64,000 bases of DNA from Steroidobacter agaridevorans (GTDB taxonomy: Bacteria > Pseudomonadota > Gammaproteobacteria > Steroidobacterales > Steroidobacteraceae). Where the stretch lies: contig NZ_BLJO01000006.1 of NCBI RefSeq assembly GCF_009932555.1, positions 155,626 through 219,625 on the forward strand, given 5' to 3'. Shown piece by piece: positions 9,137-19,057 of the stretch. A program made the position numbers and the translations under genes. The notes below the pieces were generated by a model. That model was not told the origin of the DNA. It did no database searches and saw only the letters and a program-made list of their open reading frames with translations. The first letter of the stretch is position 1. Each line of letters starts with the position of its first letter.

Positions 9137-10300
9137 ATGAAAACTGCGAATCTGGCACTTCGTCCGGCGATTCTGCTGAGCCTGGTCGCTGGTCTGACTG
9201 TCTCCGTGGGCCTGTTGGCGCCGCCGAGCACCCTCGCCCAGGAAGGCCCGGCTCAAACCGTCGGCTCCGGCAGCAATATCCCGCTGGCCACCGACGCCCC
9301 CGATCAATATGTGGTCAAGACCGGCGACACGCTCTGGGACATTTCCAAGGTGTTCCTGCGGGAGCCGTGGTACTGGCCGGAAATCTGGTACGTGAACCCG
9401 CAGATCGCCAATCCCCACCTGATCTACCCGGGGGATGTGCTGAAGCTGGTTTATGTGGACGGTCAGCCCCGTCTGACGGTCGCCCAGCGCGGCGGCGAAA
9501 CCGTCGAAGGCGGCCGCGGCGGCAAGCGCCTGTCGCCCGAAGTGCGGCGCGAGCCGCTGAGCCAGGCCGTAACCGCCATCCCCTACGATGTGGTTGCCAG
9601 CTTCATGGGCCGGCCCACGCTGCTGACCAAGGATCAAGTGAAGACCGCGCCCTACATCGTCGCCCTGCGCGACTCGCGCGTGATCGGCGCCATGGGCAAC
9701 GAAGTGTACGCACGCGGCATCGAAGAAGCTGCGCCGGACACGCGCTACAGCGTCGTTCATGTGGGCGAACAGCTGCGCGATCCAGATAACAACGATCTGC
9801 TCGGCTACTCGGGCCTGTATGTGGGCTCGGGCCCGGTCGTCACGCAAGGCGATCCGGCCAAGATCCTCATGACCGATTCGACCCGCGAAGTCCTGCAAGG
9901 CGACAAGGTGTTTCCGGAGTCGGTGGATGTGAATGTGGACTTCGTTCCGCACGCGCCCGCTTCCGATATCGACGCCGGCATCATCGCCGTGCGCAGTCAT
10001 ACCGTGATGGGCCAGTATCAAGTGGTCGCGCTGAATCGCGGCTCGTCCGCGGGACTCGAGCCTGGCCACATCCTTGCCGTGTTCCAGCGTGGCGGAGTGG
10101 TCCGCGATACGTTCAAGGAAGGCGGCCTCGCAGCGAACCGCAAGGGCCGCGGCGCCAGCCTGTTCGGCAACAAGGTGCAACTGCCCGATGAGCGCACCGG
10201 CGTCGTCATGGTGTTCAAAGCATTCGACAACATGAGCTACGCGCTCGTGATGGAGTCGACGCACGAAATTCGCCAGGGCGACCGCGCTAAAAACCCATAA
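9137..10300 (+). CDS. LysM peptidoglycan-binding protein
   Basis: 387 residues from the ATG at 9137; a TTG at 9128, better spaced from GGGAG, would add MKR. A signal peptide covers about the first 35 residues (LLAPPSTLAQ). A LysM domain follows at about residues 55-105 (YVVKTGDTLWDISKVFLREP, then NPHLIYPGDVLKLVYVDG) and binds N-acetylglucosamine in peptidoglycan. The remaining 270 residues are conserved in this family but have no assigned function. The location between def and dprA is the same as for the LysM protein of Pseudomonas and Xanthomonas. It is probably an envelope protein in the periplasm. Confidence 0.88.
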   Translation: MKTANLALRPAILLSLVAGLTVSVGLLAPPSTLAQEGPAQTVGSGSNIPLATDAPDQYVVKTGDTLWDISKVFLREPWYWPEIWYVNPQIANPHLIYPGDVLKLVYVDGQPRLTVAQRGGETVEGGRGGKRLSPEVRREPLSQAVTAIPYDVVASFMGRPTLLTKDQVKTAPYIVALRDSRVIGAMGNEVYARGIEEAAPDTRYSVVHVGEQLRDPDNNDLLGYSGLYVGSGPVVTQGDPAKILMTDSTREVLQGDKVFPESVDVNVDFVPHAPASDIDAGIIAVRSHTVMGQYQVVALNRGSSAGLEPGHILAVFQRGGVVRDTFKEGGLAANRKGRGASLFGNKVQLPDERTGVVMVFKAFDNMSYALVMESTHEIRQGDRAKNP

Positions 10301-10333
10301 GCGCGCGGGCGCGCCGGGTATGTTCATGAGCTC

Positions 10334-11335
10334 ATGGAAGAGCTCAAAACCTGGCTGACCGAGGCACGGGTGCCCGGCTTCGAAGCCGAATCCCAAGATC
10401 CCCTGCTCGAACGACATCTGCGCTGGCTCGATCATCCAGCGCATTGCTTCCTGCGCCTGGGCTCGCCCGGCTATCCGCCGTTGCTGGCCAACCTGCCCGA
10501 CGCTCCCACCGGACTGCTGGTGCGCGGCGATCCGGATGTTTTGAGCCTGCCGCAGCTCGCGATCGTCGGCTCTCGCAATCCCACCCAGGCGGGATATGAC
10601 ATAGCCCGCCAGTTTGCCGTGCAGCTGGCGCGATCGGGCCTGGTCATCACCAGCGGCCTCGCCATCGGCATCGACGCCGCAGCTCACCAAGGCGCGCTCG
10701 CGGGCCACGGCAGAACGATCGCCGTCTGCGGCACGGGCCTTGATATCGACTACCCCCGCGCCAATGCAGGGTTGGCGGAGCAAATTGCATCCGGCGGCGC
10801 GCTGGTCAGCGAATTTCCTTTGGGCACGCCGGCGAGCAAGAGCAACTTTCCTCGGCGCAATCGCATTATCAGTGGATTGTCACTGGGCACATTGGTGGTG
10901 GAGGCTGCGGTGCGGAGCGGCTCGTTGATCACGGCACGGCTGGCGGGCGAGCAAGGCCGCGAGGTTTTCGCGATCCCGGGCTCGATTCGCAACCCGCTCG
11001 CGCGCGGTTGCCACAAACTGATCCGCGACGGCGCCCAACTGGTGGAAACGCCGGACGATATATTTGCGGAGTTGGGGCCGTTGGCGGCCGCGCTCCTGCA
11101 CGCCGCCCCGGTGTCGGCGAAAACCGCTGAAAGCACAGCAGTTTTGACCCCGGCATTGGACAAAGGTTATGAAATCCTGTTAGATGCGCTCGGCTTCGAG
11201 CCGGCCAGTGTCGATGTTTTGATCGCACGTACCGGCCTCAAGGCCGACGAGGTAGCGTCAATGCTGCTGATCCTCGAACTGGAGGCGCGCATCGACGCCT
11301 GCCCTGGCGGGCTTTATGTCCGGCGCCTCTCCTAA
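10334..11335 (+). CDS. dprA: DNA-processing protein DprA
   Basis: 333 residues. The Rossmann-like DprA/Smf core is clear: LAIVGSRNPTQAGYDIAR, TSGLAIGIDAAAHQGAL, AVCGTGLDIDYPRAN, SEFPLGTPASKSNFPRRNRI and SGSLITARLAGEQGREVFAI. The C-terminal winged-helix domain is at about residues 275-330. DprA loads RecA onto incoming single-stranded DNA during natural transformation. The N-terminal helical domain is short compared with longer homologues (about 360-380 residues), but no better upstream start is visible. It is followed 9 bases later by smg, so they are probably cotranscribed. Confidence 0.94.
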   Translation: MEELKTWLTEARVPGFEAESQDPLLERHLRWLDHPAHCFLRLGSPGYPPLLANLPDAPTGLLVRGDPDVLSLPQLAIVGSRNPTQAGYDIARQFAVQLARSGLVITSGLAIGIDAAAHQGALAGHGRTIAVCGTGLDIDYPRANAGLAEQIASGGALVSEFPLGTPASKSNFPRRNRIISGLSLGTLVVEAAVRSGSLITARLAGEQGREVFAIPGSIRNPLARGCHKLIRDGAQLVETPDDIFAELGPLAAALLHAAPVSAKTAESTAVLTPALDKGYEILLDALGFEPASVDVLIARTGLKADEVASMLLILELEARIDACPGGLYVRRLS

Positions 11336-11344
11336 GGCAGAGAA

Positions 11345-11824
11345 ATGAAGGAAAGCGTTCTCGATATCCTGATCTATCTCTTCGAGAATTACTTCGACGC
11401 CGATCTGGACTGCGCCCCCGAACCCGACCGCGACACACTCCGGGACGAATTGGAACGCGCTGGTTTTTCCGAACGGGAAGTGGGCCGAGCGCTCGAGTGG
11501 CTCGAGCAGCTGTCGGCCGATCCGAACCGTGCCGGCGCCATTCCGGGATCGCGAGCGATTCGCGTCTTCGATGCGCGCGAACAGGCACGGCTCGACACCG
11601 AATGCCGCGGGTACATTCTGTACCTGGAGAACATCGGCATCATCAGCCCGGCGCAACGTGAATTGGTCATCGACCGCCTGCTGGCGCTCGATGTGCAACA
11701 GATCGACATTGAACAGGTGAAGTGGGTGGTGCTCATGGTGCTGTTCAGCCAGCCCGGCCAACAGAGCGCTTACCTGCGGATGGAGGACTTGGTATTCGAT
11801 AACCGTCTGCAAGTGGTGCACTGA
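11345..11824 (+). CDS. smg: Smg family protein (DUF494)
   Basis: 159 residues, the family's usual length. The start MKESVLDILIYLFENYFDAD and the segment IEQVKWVVLMVLFSQPG are signature parts of the Smg/DUF494 family. The function is unknown. The gene is nearly always next to dprA and topA in gamma- and betaproteobacteria, as here. Confidence 0.92.
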   Translation: MKESVLDILIYLFENYFDADLDCAPEPDRDTLRDELERAGFSEREVGRALEWLEQLSADPNRAGAIPGSRAIRVFDAREQARLDTECRGYILYLENIGIISPAQRELVIDRLLALDVQQIDIEQVKWVVLMVLFSQPGQQSAYLRMEDLVFDNRLQVVH

Positions 11825-11858
11825 AAGCGGCGTTCGACACTCCGCAATTTTCAGTAGC

Positions 11859-11885
11859 ACCGCGGCCACCGCGGTTTCTTTTTTT
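11859..11885 (+). terminator. Intrinsic terminator directly abutting the topA start codon
   Basis: ACCGCGG at 11859-11865 and CCGCGGT at 11869-11875 form a 7-bp GC-rich stem with a CCA loop, followed by TTCTTTTTTT ending at 11885. The topA ATG starts at 11886. This looks like the dprA-smg terminator, but it occupies the whole space where a topA ribosome binding site would be. See findings. Confidence 0.7.
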
Positions 11886-14444
11886 ATGGAGCAGAAGAAT
11901 CTAGTCATCGTGGAATCGCCCGCCAAGGCGAAGACCATCAAGAAGTACCTCGGTAAGAATTTCGAGGTGCTCGCTTCCTATGGCCATGTCCGCGACCTGG
12001 TGCCCAAAGAAGGCGCGGTCGATCCGAAGCGCAAGTTCGCGATGCGCTATCAGATCCTGGAAAAGAACGAGAAGCACGTCCAGGCGATCGCCAAGGCGCT
12101 GAAGAAATCCGATGCTCTGTATCTGGCGACCGACCCTGACCGCGAGGGCGAAGCCATTTCCTGGCACCTCACCGAGCTGCTCAAAGAGCAGGGCGTGCTG
12201 GACGGCAAGGACGTGCATCGTGTGGTGTTCTACGAGATCACCAAGAACGCGATCAAAGAAGCCATCGGTCAGCCGCGCGATATCTCGCAGGATCTGGTGA
12301 ACGCGCAGCAGGCGCGGCGCGCGCTGGATTACCTGGTCGGCTTCAATATCTCGCCGCTGCTGTGGAAGAAAGCTGGTCTGCCCGGCGCATCCGCGGGCCG
12401 AGTGCAAAGCCCGGCACTGCGCATGATCTGTGAACGTGAGGAAGAGATCCTCGCCTTCAAGCCGCGCGAGTACTGGACCATCGATGCCGACGCCGAGAAG
12501 TCGAAGCAAACGTTCCCGGCGCGCTTGATCGAATATCGCGGCGAGAAAGTCGAACAGTTCACGGTGACCAACGAAGGCCAGGCCACCGATGTGCGTACGA
12601 CCATCGAGAACGCGGCCAAGGGCAAGCTCAGCGTCGCCAACATCGACAAGAAGCAGCGCAGGCGCAATCCGGCCCCGCCGTTCACGACGTCGACGCTGCA
12701 ACAGGAATCCGCTCGCAAGCTCGGCTTCGGCGCTCAGCGCACGATGCGCCTTGCGCAGCAGCTGTATGAAGGCGTGGACTTCGGCGAAGGCGCGGTCGGT
12801 CTCATTACTTATATGCGTACCGACTCGCTGAATCTCGCGAACGAAGCGGTCGCCGAGATCCGGCAGGTCATCGGCAACATGTATGGCGCGGAAGCGCTCC
12901 CCGAGTCGCCGCGCGCGTACAAGACCAAGTCGAAGAACGCCCAGGAAGCGCACGAAGCGATCCGTCCGACCTCGGCGGCGATCACGCCCGAGCGCCTCGC
13001 CGGCAAGATCGACAACGATCAGTTCAAGCTCTACAGCTTGATCTGGAAGCGCGCAGTCGCGAGCCAGATGGAAGCAGCGGTGTATGACACCGTCGCCGTC
13101 GACCTCGTGCCTGGCACGAGCGCGAAGCGTGAAGGCTCGACCGCCGTATTGCGTGCGAACGGCTCGACGCTCGTGAAGCCCGGCTACATCGCCGTATATA
13201 AGGAAGGCCAGGACGACGCGGTCGAAGACGACAACGATCGCCTCCTCCCCGCTATGGAAGTGGGCGATGAGGTGACGCTGCTCGAACTGCGTGGCGAACA
13301 GCACTTCACCGAGCCGCCGCCGCGCTACTCGGAAGCGAGCCTGGTCAAAGCGCTGGAAGAACACGGCATCGGTCGGCCCTCGACCTACGCCAGCATCATT
13401 TCCACGCTGGTCAACAAGAAATATACGGCGCTCGAGAATCGCCGCTTCACGCCGACGGATCTGGGCAAGATCGTCAACAAATTCCTGACCCGGAATTTCC
13501 ATCACTATGTCGAGTACGGCTTCACCGCCAAGATGGAAGACGACCTCGACGAGATCGCCGACGGCCGCGAGGCCTGGGTGCCGGTGCTGGAGCGCTTCTG
13601 GACCGAATTCAAAGAACGCGTCGACGTGGTCGATGAAACGGTCACGCGCGAAGATGTTTCCGAAGCGCGCGAGCTCGGCAGCGACCCGGTGACCGGCAAG
13701 CCGATCTCGGTCCGCTATGGCAAGTACGGCCCGTTCGTGCAGATGGGCACCAAGGACGACGAAGAGAAGCCGAAGTTCGCCAGCCTCAAGGCAACGCAGC
13801 GCATGGACACCATCACGCTGCCGGAAGCACTGGAGCTGTTCACGCTGCCTCGGACGATCGGTCACATGGACGACGGTCATTCGATCCGCGTCGCCATCGG
13901 CCGCTTCGGTCCCTACATTCAATATGGCGCGAAGAAGTTCGCCTCCATCAAGGACGACGATCCGTACACCATCGAGCTGCCGCGCGCGCTCGAGTTGATC
14001 AAGGCCAAGGAAGAGCTGGACGCGAATCGCACCATCCTGAATTTCGAGGAAGCCGGCATTCAGGTGCTGAACGGCCGCTTCGGCCCGTACATCACCGATA
14101 AGGTGAAGAACGCCAAGATTCCGAAGGAACGCGATCCGAAGACGCTGACGCTGGATGAGTGCGTGGAGCTGCTCAAGGCCGCGCCCGAGCGTGGCAAAGG
14201 CCGCTTCGGTCGCTTCGCGAAGAAGACAGCTGCGAAGTCCGACGCGCCCGCCGCGAACGCACCGGCCGAGAAGCCGGTGAAGGCCGCCGCCAAGAGCAAG
14301 ACGACTCCAGCGAAGACGGCAAAAGCGCCGACCTCGGCCGCGCCCGCCAAAGCCGCAAGCGCGAAGGCCAAGGCTCCGGCCAAATCGGCAGCCAGGAAGG
14401 CGCCGGCCAAAGCCGCGAGCAAGCCGCCCGCGAAGCCGAAATAA
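11886..14444 (+). CDS. topA: DNA topoisomerase I (type IA)
   Basis: 852 residues. The N-terminal Toprim domain begins LVIVESPAKAKTIKKYLG and has the metal-binding D83-P-D85-R-E-G-E motif. The catalytic tyrosine is Y309 in GLITYMRTDS. The enzyme relaxes negative supercoils. The C-terminus has topoisomerase C-terminal repeats (RYGKYGPFVQMG, IGRFGPYIQYG, LNGRFGPYITDK) instead of the Cys4 zinc fingers of E. coli TopA, followed by a Lys/Ala-rich tail (about residues 775-852) that may aid DNA binding. There is no Shine-Dalgarno sequence; a terminator T-run sits directly before the ATG. Confidence 0.97.
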   Translation: MEQKNLVIVESPAKAKTIKKYLGKNFEVLASYGHVRDLVPKEGAVDPKRKFAMRYQILEKNEKHVQAIAKALKKSDALYLATDPDREGEAISWHLTELLKEQGVLDGKDVHRVVFYEITKNAIKEAIGQPRDISQDLVNAQQARRALDYLVGFNISPLLWKKAGLPGASAGRVQSPALRMICEREEEILAFKPREYWTIDADAEKSKQTFPARLIEYRGEKVEQFTVTNEGQATDVRTTIENAAKGKLSVANIDKKQRRRNPAPPFTTSTLQQESARKLGFGAQRTMRLAQQLYEGVDFGEGAVGLITYMRTDSLNLANEAVAEIRQVIGNMYGAEALPESPRAYKTKSKNAQEAHEAIRPTSAAITPERLAGKIDNDQFKLYSLIWKRAVASQMEAAVYDTVAVDLVPGTSAKREGSTAVLRANGSTLVKPGYIAVYKEGQDDAVEDDNDRLLPAMEVGDEVTLLELRGEQHFTEPPPRYSEASLVKALEEHGIGRPSTYASIISTLVNKKYTALENRRFTPTDLGKIVNKFLTRNFHHYVEYGFTAKMEDDLDEIADGREAWVPVLERFWTEFKERVDVVDETVTREDVSEARELGSDPVTGKPISVRYGKYGPFVQMGTKDDEEKPKFASLKATQRMDTITLPEALELFTLPRTIGHMDDGHSIRVAIGRFGPYIQYGAKKFASIKDDDPYTIELPRALELIKAKEELDANRTILNFEEAGIQVLNGRFGPYITDKVKNAKIPKERDPKTLTLDECVELLKAAPERGKGRFGRFAKKTAAKSDAPAANAPAEKPVKAAAKSKTTPAKTAKAPTSAAPAKAASAKAKAPAKSAARKAPAKAASKPPAKPK

Positions 14445-14474
14445 CTCGCAGCACTCACGCTGTCGATGAAGCCC

Positions 14475-14496
14475 GGGAGGTCGAGCTCGACTTCCC
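14475..14496. other. 22-bp dyad between topA and hemF
   Basis: GGGAGGTCGAG is followed immediately by CTCGACTTCCC, a near-perfect palindrome with one G:T position. No T-run follows, so it is not a clear terminator. It lies 55 bases before hemF and could be an operator or mRNA hairpin. Confidence 0.35.
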
Positions 14497-14550
14497 TGGC
14501 TCGACGGTTGGCCCCATCATGGCCACCGTCGTTCACTTGGAGATCGTTTG

Positions 14551-15471
14551 ATGGCCGTCGACGCCGATGCCGTTCTCGCCTACCTGCGTGGACTGCAGGA
14601 TCGCATCTGTGCGGCCATCGAGCAGATCGACGGCGGCGGCAAGTTCAACAGCGATCGCTGGGATCGAGCCGAAGGCGGTGGCGGCGACAGCCGCGTGTTA
14701 CGCAACGGCAAAGTGTTCGAACAGGCCGGCGTCAACTTCTCGCATGTGATGGGCTCTCGCCTGCCGCCGAGCGCGACCGCGCAGCGGCCCGAGCTTGCCG
14801 AGGCGCAATGGATGGCCACTGGCGTATCGCTCGTGTTCCATCCGTGGAATCCTTACATCCCGACGACACACGCCAACGTGCGTTTCTTCAACGCGATTCC
14901 GAAGAATGGCGCGCCGGGCGCATGGTGGTTTGGCGGCGGCTTCGATCTCACGCCTTACTATGCATTCGACGAAGATGTCCTGCACTGGCATCGGACCGCG
15001 CAGCAGGCATGCGAAGGCTTCGGCGAAAATGTGTATTCGAAGCACAAGGACTGGTGCGATCGATATTTCTTCCTCAAGCATCGCAACGAGACGCGCGGCG
15101 TCGGCGGCCTGTTCTTCGACGACCTGAACGAGTGGAGCTTCGAGCGCTGCTTCGACTATCAGCGCAGCGTCGGCGATCACTTCCTGAAGGCGTACCTGCC
15201 CATCGTCGAGCGCCGCAAGGATCATCCGCATGGCGAACGTGAACGGCAGTTCCAACTGTATCGTCGCGGCCGCTACGTCGAGTTCAACCTGGTCTACGAC
15301 CGCGGCACGCACTTCGGACTGCAGTCCGGCGGCCGCACCGAATCGATTCTGATGTCCTTGCCGCCCCTGGTGCGCTGGGAATACAACTGGACACCCGAGC
15401 CCGGCACCCCCGAAGCCCGCTTGTATACCGATTTCCTCCGGCCGCGCGACTGGCTGAGCGAGCTGAAATAA
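14551..15471 (+). CDS. hemF: Oxygen-dependent coproporphyrinogen III oxidase
   Basis: 306 residues from the ATG at 14551, seven bases after GGAGA; a TTG one codon upstream is less likely. It decarboxylates coproporphyrinogen III to protoporphyrinogen IX using O2 in haem synthesis. Family signatures are complete: [72 protein letters not shown] and [14 protein letters not shown]. The presence of HemF implies haem synthesis under aerobic conditions. hemB and aroE follow about 5.7 kb downstream. Confidence 0.97.
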   Translation: MAVDADAVLAYLRGLQDRICAAIEQIDGGGKFNSDRWDRAEGGGGDSRVLRNGKVFEQAGVNFSHVMGSRLPPSATAQRPELAEAQWMATGVSLVFHPWNPYIPTTHANVRFFNAIPKNGAPGAWWFGGGFDLTPYYAFDEDVLHWHRTAQQACEGFGENVYSKHKDWCDRYFFLKHRNETRGVGGLFFDDLNEWSFERCFDYQRSVGDHFLKAYLPIVERRKDHPHGERERQFQLYRRGRYVEFNLVYDRGTHFGLQSGGRTESILMSLPPLVRWEYNWTPEPGTPEARLYTDFLRPRDWLSELK

Positions 15472-15766
15472 AACATTCACAAAGCTCGCGCACTAACTTT
15501 TGTTAGTGACGTTCAGCGCGCCGACGCCGCTGGAATGTTTTGCACGATTGAATTAGCTGCGATGCAGGAGTAGCGTCGGTCGCAGCGATTGCGCATACGA
15601 CACACCGTCTGGCCGCGGAACTGCAACTACGCCGAGCGCCGGCGGCGAAGGTCGTGCGATCGCTTCTTCTCTTTTGGATGTGATGTTCGCAGCACGCTTA
15701 CGCGTGGTGCTGGGTTGGCCATTGCCCGCCATCCGCGTGAGATCCGAAAACAGCAAGGGGATCATC
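15472..15766. other. Intergenic region hemF / S8 protease with a small hairpin
   Basis: About 295 bases without a gene. CACTAAC (15491-15497) and GTTAGTG (15502-15508) form a perfect 7-bp stem with a TTTT loop just after hemF; it may be a weak terminator or an operator. The rest must hold the protease promoter, but I see no convincing -35/-10 pair. Confidence 0.4.
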
Positions 15767-18700
15767 ATGGAAAACATTCGCAGGAGGGCGGCAGTGGGCT
15801 CACTGTCGCTGATCGCCACTACCGTGCTCACGGTGGTGGCCGCCGATGCCAGCGCCGCTCAGCGCGCTGTGGCAGCCGGCTCCAAACGATTGGAGTCGCG
15901 CATGCCGGCGCCGGCGCGCTCACAACTCAACGACGTCACGCGACTGCTTCGCAGCGCCAACCCGACCAAACGCGTGCAAGTCGCGGTCTCGTTGAACACC
16001 GCCCCCGTCGGCGATCTCACTGGAACATCGAAGGCCGACGTGCTGGTCGAGCAAACGGCGTTCCTCAGTCGTATCGCACAGACCGCGCCGAGCGCCACGG
16101 TCATCGGCTCGGTGCAATTGGTGGCGAACACGGTGTTCCTCGAGATCGATGCCAACGACGTCAAAGCTCTCTCGAACGATCGCGCAGTCACCCGCGTCGC
16201 GCCGACCGGCAACTACAAGCGCAATCTCACGGAAACCGTTCCATACATCGGCGCTGAATCGCTGCATGGTCTGGGGGTGACCGGCAAAGGTGTGCGCGTC
16301 GCCGTGATCGACAGCGGCGTCGACTACACGCATGCATCGCTGGGCGGCGCAGGCACCGCGGATGCCTATGCAAAAGCATGGGGCACATCAGCGGCGGATC
16401 CGCGCAACACGACAACCGATGGTTTATTCCCCACCCCGAAAGTCATCGGTGGCTTCGACTTTGTCGGCGAGGCATGGACCGGCGGCGCAGACAGTCCCGC
16501 GCTGGCGCCCGATCCCGATCCGATCGCGGCTCCCGATCAGAGCACGTTCGGCGGTCATGGCACGCACGTCGCGGACATCATCGGCGGCAAGAACGGCGTT
16601 GCGCCGGATGTGCAGCTGTATGCGATCAAGGCCTGCGCCGTTCCGACGTCTTCATGCAGCGGCGTCGCGCTGATGCAAAGCTTCGAGTGGGCGATCGATC
16701 CGAACGGCGACGGCGATACCTCGGATCACGCCGACATCATCAACATGTCGCTCGGCTCCAATTACGGCCAGCCGTTCGATGACGATCTGTCCGCGGCGGT
16801 CGATCGCGCCACAAAGCTGGGCGCGTTCACAGTTGCGTCGGCGGGCAACGGTTCCGACAAGCCGTTCGTCACTGGCTCGCCCGCTGCTGCGGTAACTGCA
16901 TTGTCAGTCGCGCAAACGGCCGTGCCTTCCGCGGTCGTAGATCTGATGCATATCGATTCTCCAGCGGTCACGCCGGCGGATCGAGGCGCGATTCATCAAT
17001 CGTGGTCGCCGGACCTGACGACCGCGATCACAGCGCCGGTCGTGTACACCGCATCCAACGCGCTCGGCTGTACGCCGTTCGCGGCGGGCTCGCTGACAGG
17101 CCGTATCGCATTGGTAAATCGAGGCACCTGTGCGTTCGCCGACAAGATCAGAAACATTCAGGCGGGTGGCGCTCTGATCGGCGTGATCGGCATGGTCGAT
17201 GGCACCGCGCCGTTCGATGGCGCGTTCCAGGACGGCACACCCATCACCATCCCGGGCTACATGATCAGCCTCGCCGACGCGAACGCGATTCGCAACGGCG
17301 CGACGGTGACGTTCGATCCTGAAAACACCTTCCCGCTGATCAGCTCGGTCACATCGACATCGTCGCGCGGACCGATGTTCGAAGACTTCCGCATCAAGCC
17401 TGAAATCGGCGCGCCGGGCGCATCGGTCTCGGCGATGTCGGGCACCGGCAATCAATCCGATGCCTTCGGCGGCACTTCGGGTGCGGCGCCGATGGTGACG
17501 GGCTCGGCCGCATTGCTGAAGCAGCTGTATCCGACCGTGGCTCCGCAGCGTTTGAAACAACTGCTCATCAACAACGCCGAAACCAACATCGACCAGCCTG
17601 CGACTCCTTCGGGCGTGATTCCGGATTCGCTGGCGCCAATCTCACGCATTGGCGGCGGTGAAGTTCGTGTCGATCGCGCGGCGCAGGCGACAGCGGGCGC
17701 GTATGGTTTCGATCTCGTGAAGACTGGCACTCGCAGCGGCGGCGTGAGCTTCGGCTTCGTCGACGTAGCGGACCGAGCGGTTCTCGTACAGAAGCGTGTG
17801 CGCGTGTTCAACCGTTCCAAGCAACCAGCGATCTTCAAGATCAAGCCGACCTATCGCTTCGCCAACGATGTCAGCAATGGCGCGGTGAAGATTCATGCGT
17901 TGCCGCTGGTCGCGGTGCCCGGCCAGGGCGATCGCACCATCGATGTGTTCATGACCATCGACGGCAGCAAGCTGCGTAACAACCTGATGAACGCGGGCCC
18001 GGATGGCCCGAATCCAGTGCCGCTGACGCTGCAGGAGTACGACGGCTATCTGGTGTTCGAGAAGGTCGCGCTGTTCGGCAAGCCCGAAAGGTTCACGCTG
18101 CCCTGGCACGTGTTGCCGCGTAAATCGGCGAATACACAGCTCGTGAGCGGTACGACTTGGAAGGCTGGCGGTGGCGGCATCGGCACGATCAACCTGAAGA
18201 ATCGTGGCGTGGGCGCCGCGCAGCTCAATGGCTACTCGCTGTTGGCGACGAGCCCGAACACGCCGCCGGGCGGACGTGGCGAGAATGCGCCGCGACCCGA
18301 TCTGCGCGCGGTCGGCGTCACGACGTTTGAAGTGCCCGCGGAAGTTTGCTCGTCCGGCTATCTGTGGTCGTTCGCGGTGAACATGTGGGAGCGTGAGACG
18401 CTGCCGGTGGCGGTCGATCATCGCATCGCGCTGGACTTGAACAACGATGGCGAAGACGACTACTGGCTGCTGAATCGTGACGTGACGCTGAACGATCTGA
18501 CCGATGGCCGGCAGCTGGCGTGGTCAGTGAATCTCGCGACAGGCGAGGCCGACGCGTTCTGGTTCGTGGAGCATCCGACGAACTCGAGCACCACGGTGTT
18601 GAATGCGTGCCTCGAGCAGTTCGGCCTGACCGCGGGCGATGTTGAAGCGCGCAAAGTGGTCGGCGTCTCGGTGTTCGCCGATGACTTCTACTTCGGCGGC

Positions 18701-18961
18701 CCGGGCGACTCGATCGAAGGCTTGAAGATCGTGCCGTTCGGCGAGCGTTACTTCGCAGCGCCGGCCGGCGATCTGGCGAGCGGCGCGAGCGGCACTGTCT
18801 CTGTGTACGACTTCGGTCAGATCCCGGGCACGACCCAGGAACTGGGCGTGATGCTTCAGACCGACGGCGATCGCTGCGCCTCCGCGAACAATTGCGGTGG
18901 CGCTACCAAGAACACCGAAGCGCTGTTCGTCGCACCGCCGGGCGGCAAGATCTCGTTCTGA
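15767..18961 (+). CDS. Secreted subtilisin-like (S8) serine protease with PA insert
   Basis: 1064 residues from the ATG at 15767, six bases after AAGGGG. A signal peptide (about residues 1-30, ending ADASA) is followed by an inhibitor-I9-like propeptide region (QVAVSLNTAPVGDL). The S8 catalytic triad is complete: D182 in VAVIDSGVDYTHASL, H264 in GGHGTHVADIIGG and S571 in GGTSGAAPMVTGSAALL. A protease-associated (PA) domain is inserted between His and Ser (RIALVNRGTCAFADKIRNIQ). About 400 residues after the catalytic core are beta-rich, of unknown family, with no membrane anchor seen. It probably degrades extracellular protein. A strong terminator follows, so it is transcribed alone. Confidence 0.93.
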   Translation: MENIRRRAAVGSLSLIATTVLTVVAADASAAQRAVAAGSKRLESRMPAPARSQLNDVTRLLRSANPTKRVQVAVSLNTAPVGDLTGTSKADVLVEQTAFLSRIAQTAPSATVIGSVQLVANTVFLEIDANDVKALSNDRAVTRVAPTGNYKRNLTETVPYIGAESLHGLGVTGKGVRVAVIDSGVDYTHASLGGAGTADAYAKAWGTSAADPRNTTTDGLFPTPKVIGGFDFVGEAWTGGADSPALAPDPDPIAAPDQSTFGGHGTHVADIIGGKNGVAPDVQLYAIKACAVPTSSCSGVALMQSFEWAIDPNGDGDTSDHADIINMSLGSNYGQPFDDDLSAAVDRATKLGAFTVASAGNGSDKPFVTGSPAAAVTALSVAQTAVPSAVVDLMHIDSPAVTPADRGAIHQSWSPDLTTAITAPVVYTASNALGCTPFAAGSLTGRIALVNRGTCAFADKIRNIQAGGALIGVIGMVDGTAPFDGAFQDGTPITIPGYMISLADANAIRNGATVTFDPENTFPLISSVTSTSSRGPMFEDFRIKPEIGAPGASVSAMSGTGNQSDAFGGTSGAAPMVTGSAALLKQLYPTVAPQRLKQLLINNAETNIDQPATPSGVIPDSLAPISRIGGGEVRVDRAAQATAGAYGFDLVKTGTRSGGVSFGFVDVADRAVLVQKRVRVFNRSKQPAIFKIKPTYRFANDVSNGAVKIHALPLVAVPGQGDRTIDVFMTIDGSKLRNNLMNAGPDGPNPVPLTLQEYDGYLVFEKVALFGKPERFTLPWHVLPRKSANTQLVSGTTWKAGGGGIGTINLKNRGVGAAQLNGYSLLATSPNTPPGGRGENAPRPDLRAVGVTTFEVPAEVCSSGYLWSFAVNMWERETLPVAVDHRIALDLNNDGEDDYWLLNRDVTLNDLTDGRQLAWSVNLATGEADAFWFVEHPTNSSTTVLNACLEQFGLTAGDVEARKVVGVSVFADDFYFGGPGDSIEGLKIVPFGERYFAAPAGDLASGASGTVSVYDFGQIPGTTQELGVMLQTDGDRCASANNCGGATKNTEALFVAPPGGKISF

Positions 18962-18982
18962 TCGCAACGCCTCGCGAGTAAA

Positions 18983-19017
18983 AGGCTCCGGACGGAAACG
19001 TCCGGGGCCTTTCTTTT
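18983..19017 (+). terminator. Intrinsic terminator of the S8 protease gene
   Basis: A 12-bp stem (18983-18994 with 18999-19010, one G:U pair) closed by a GAAA tetraloop and followed by TTCTTTT. Confidence 0.9.
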
Positions 19018-19057
19018 GATTTCGGAGTCGCCACGGACGTGGCGACTACCGCAGCCC

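Noticed and set aside
9002..13922. Long minus-strand frames (593 and 673 codons) opposite the LysM gene and topA
   Set aside because: Both are antisense to well-identified genes and have no recognisable domains.
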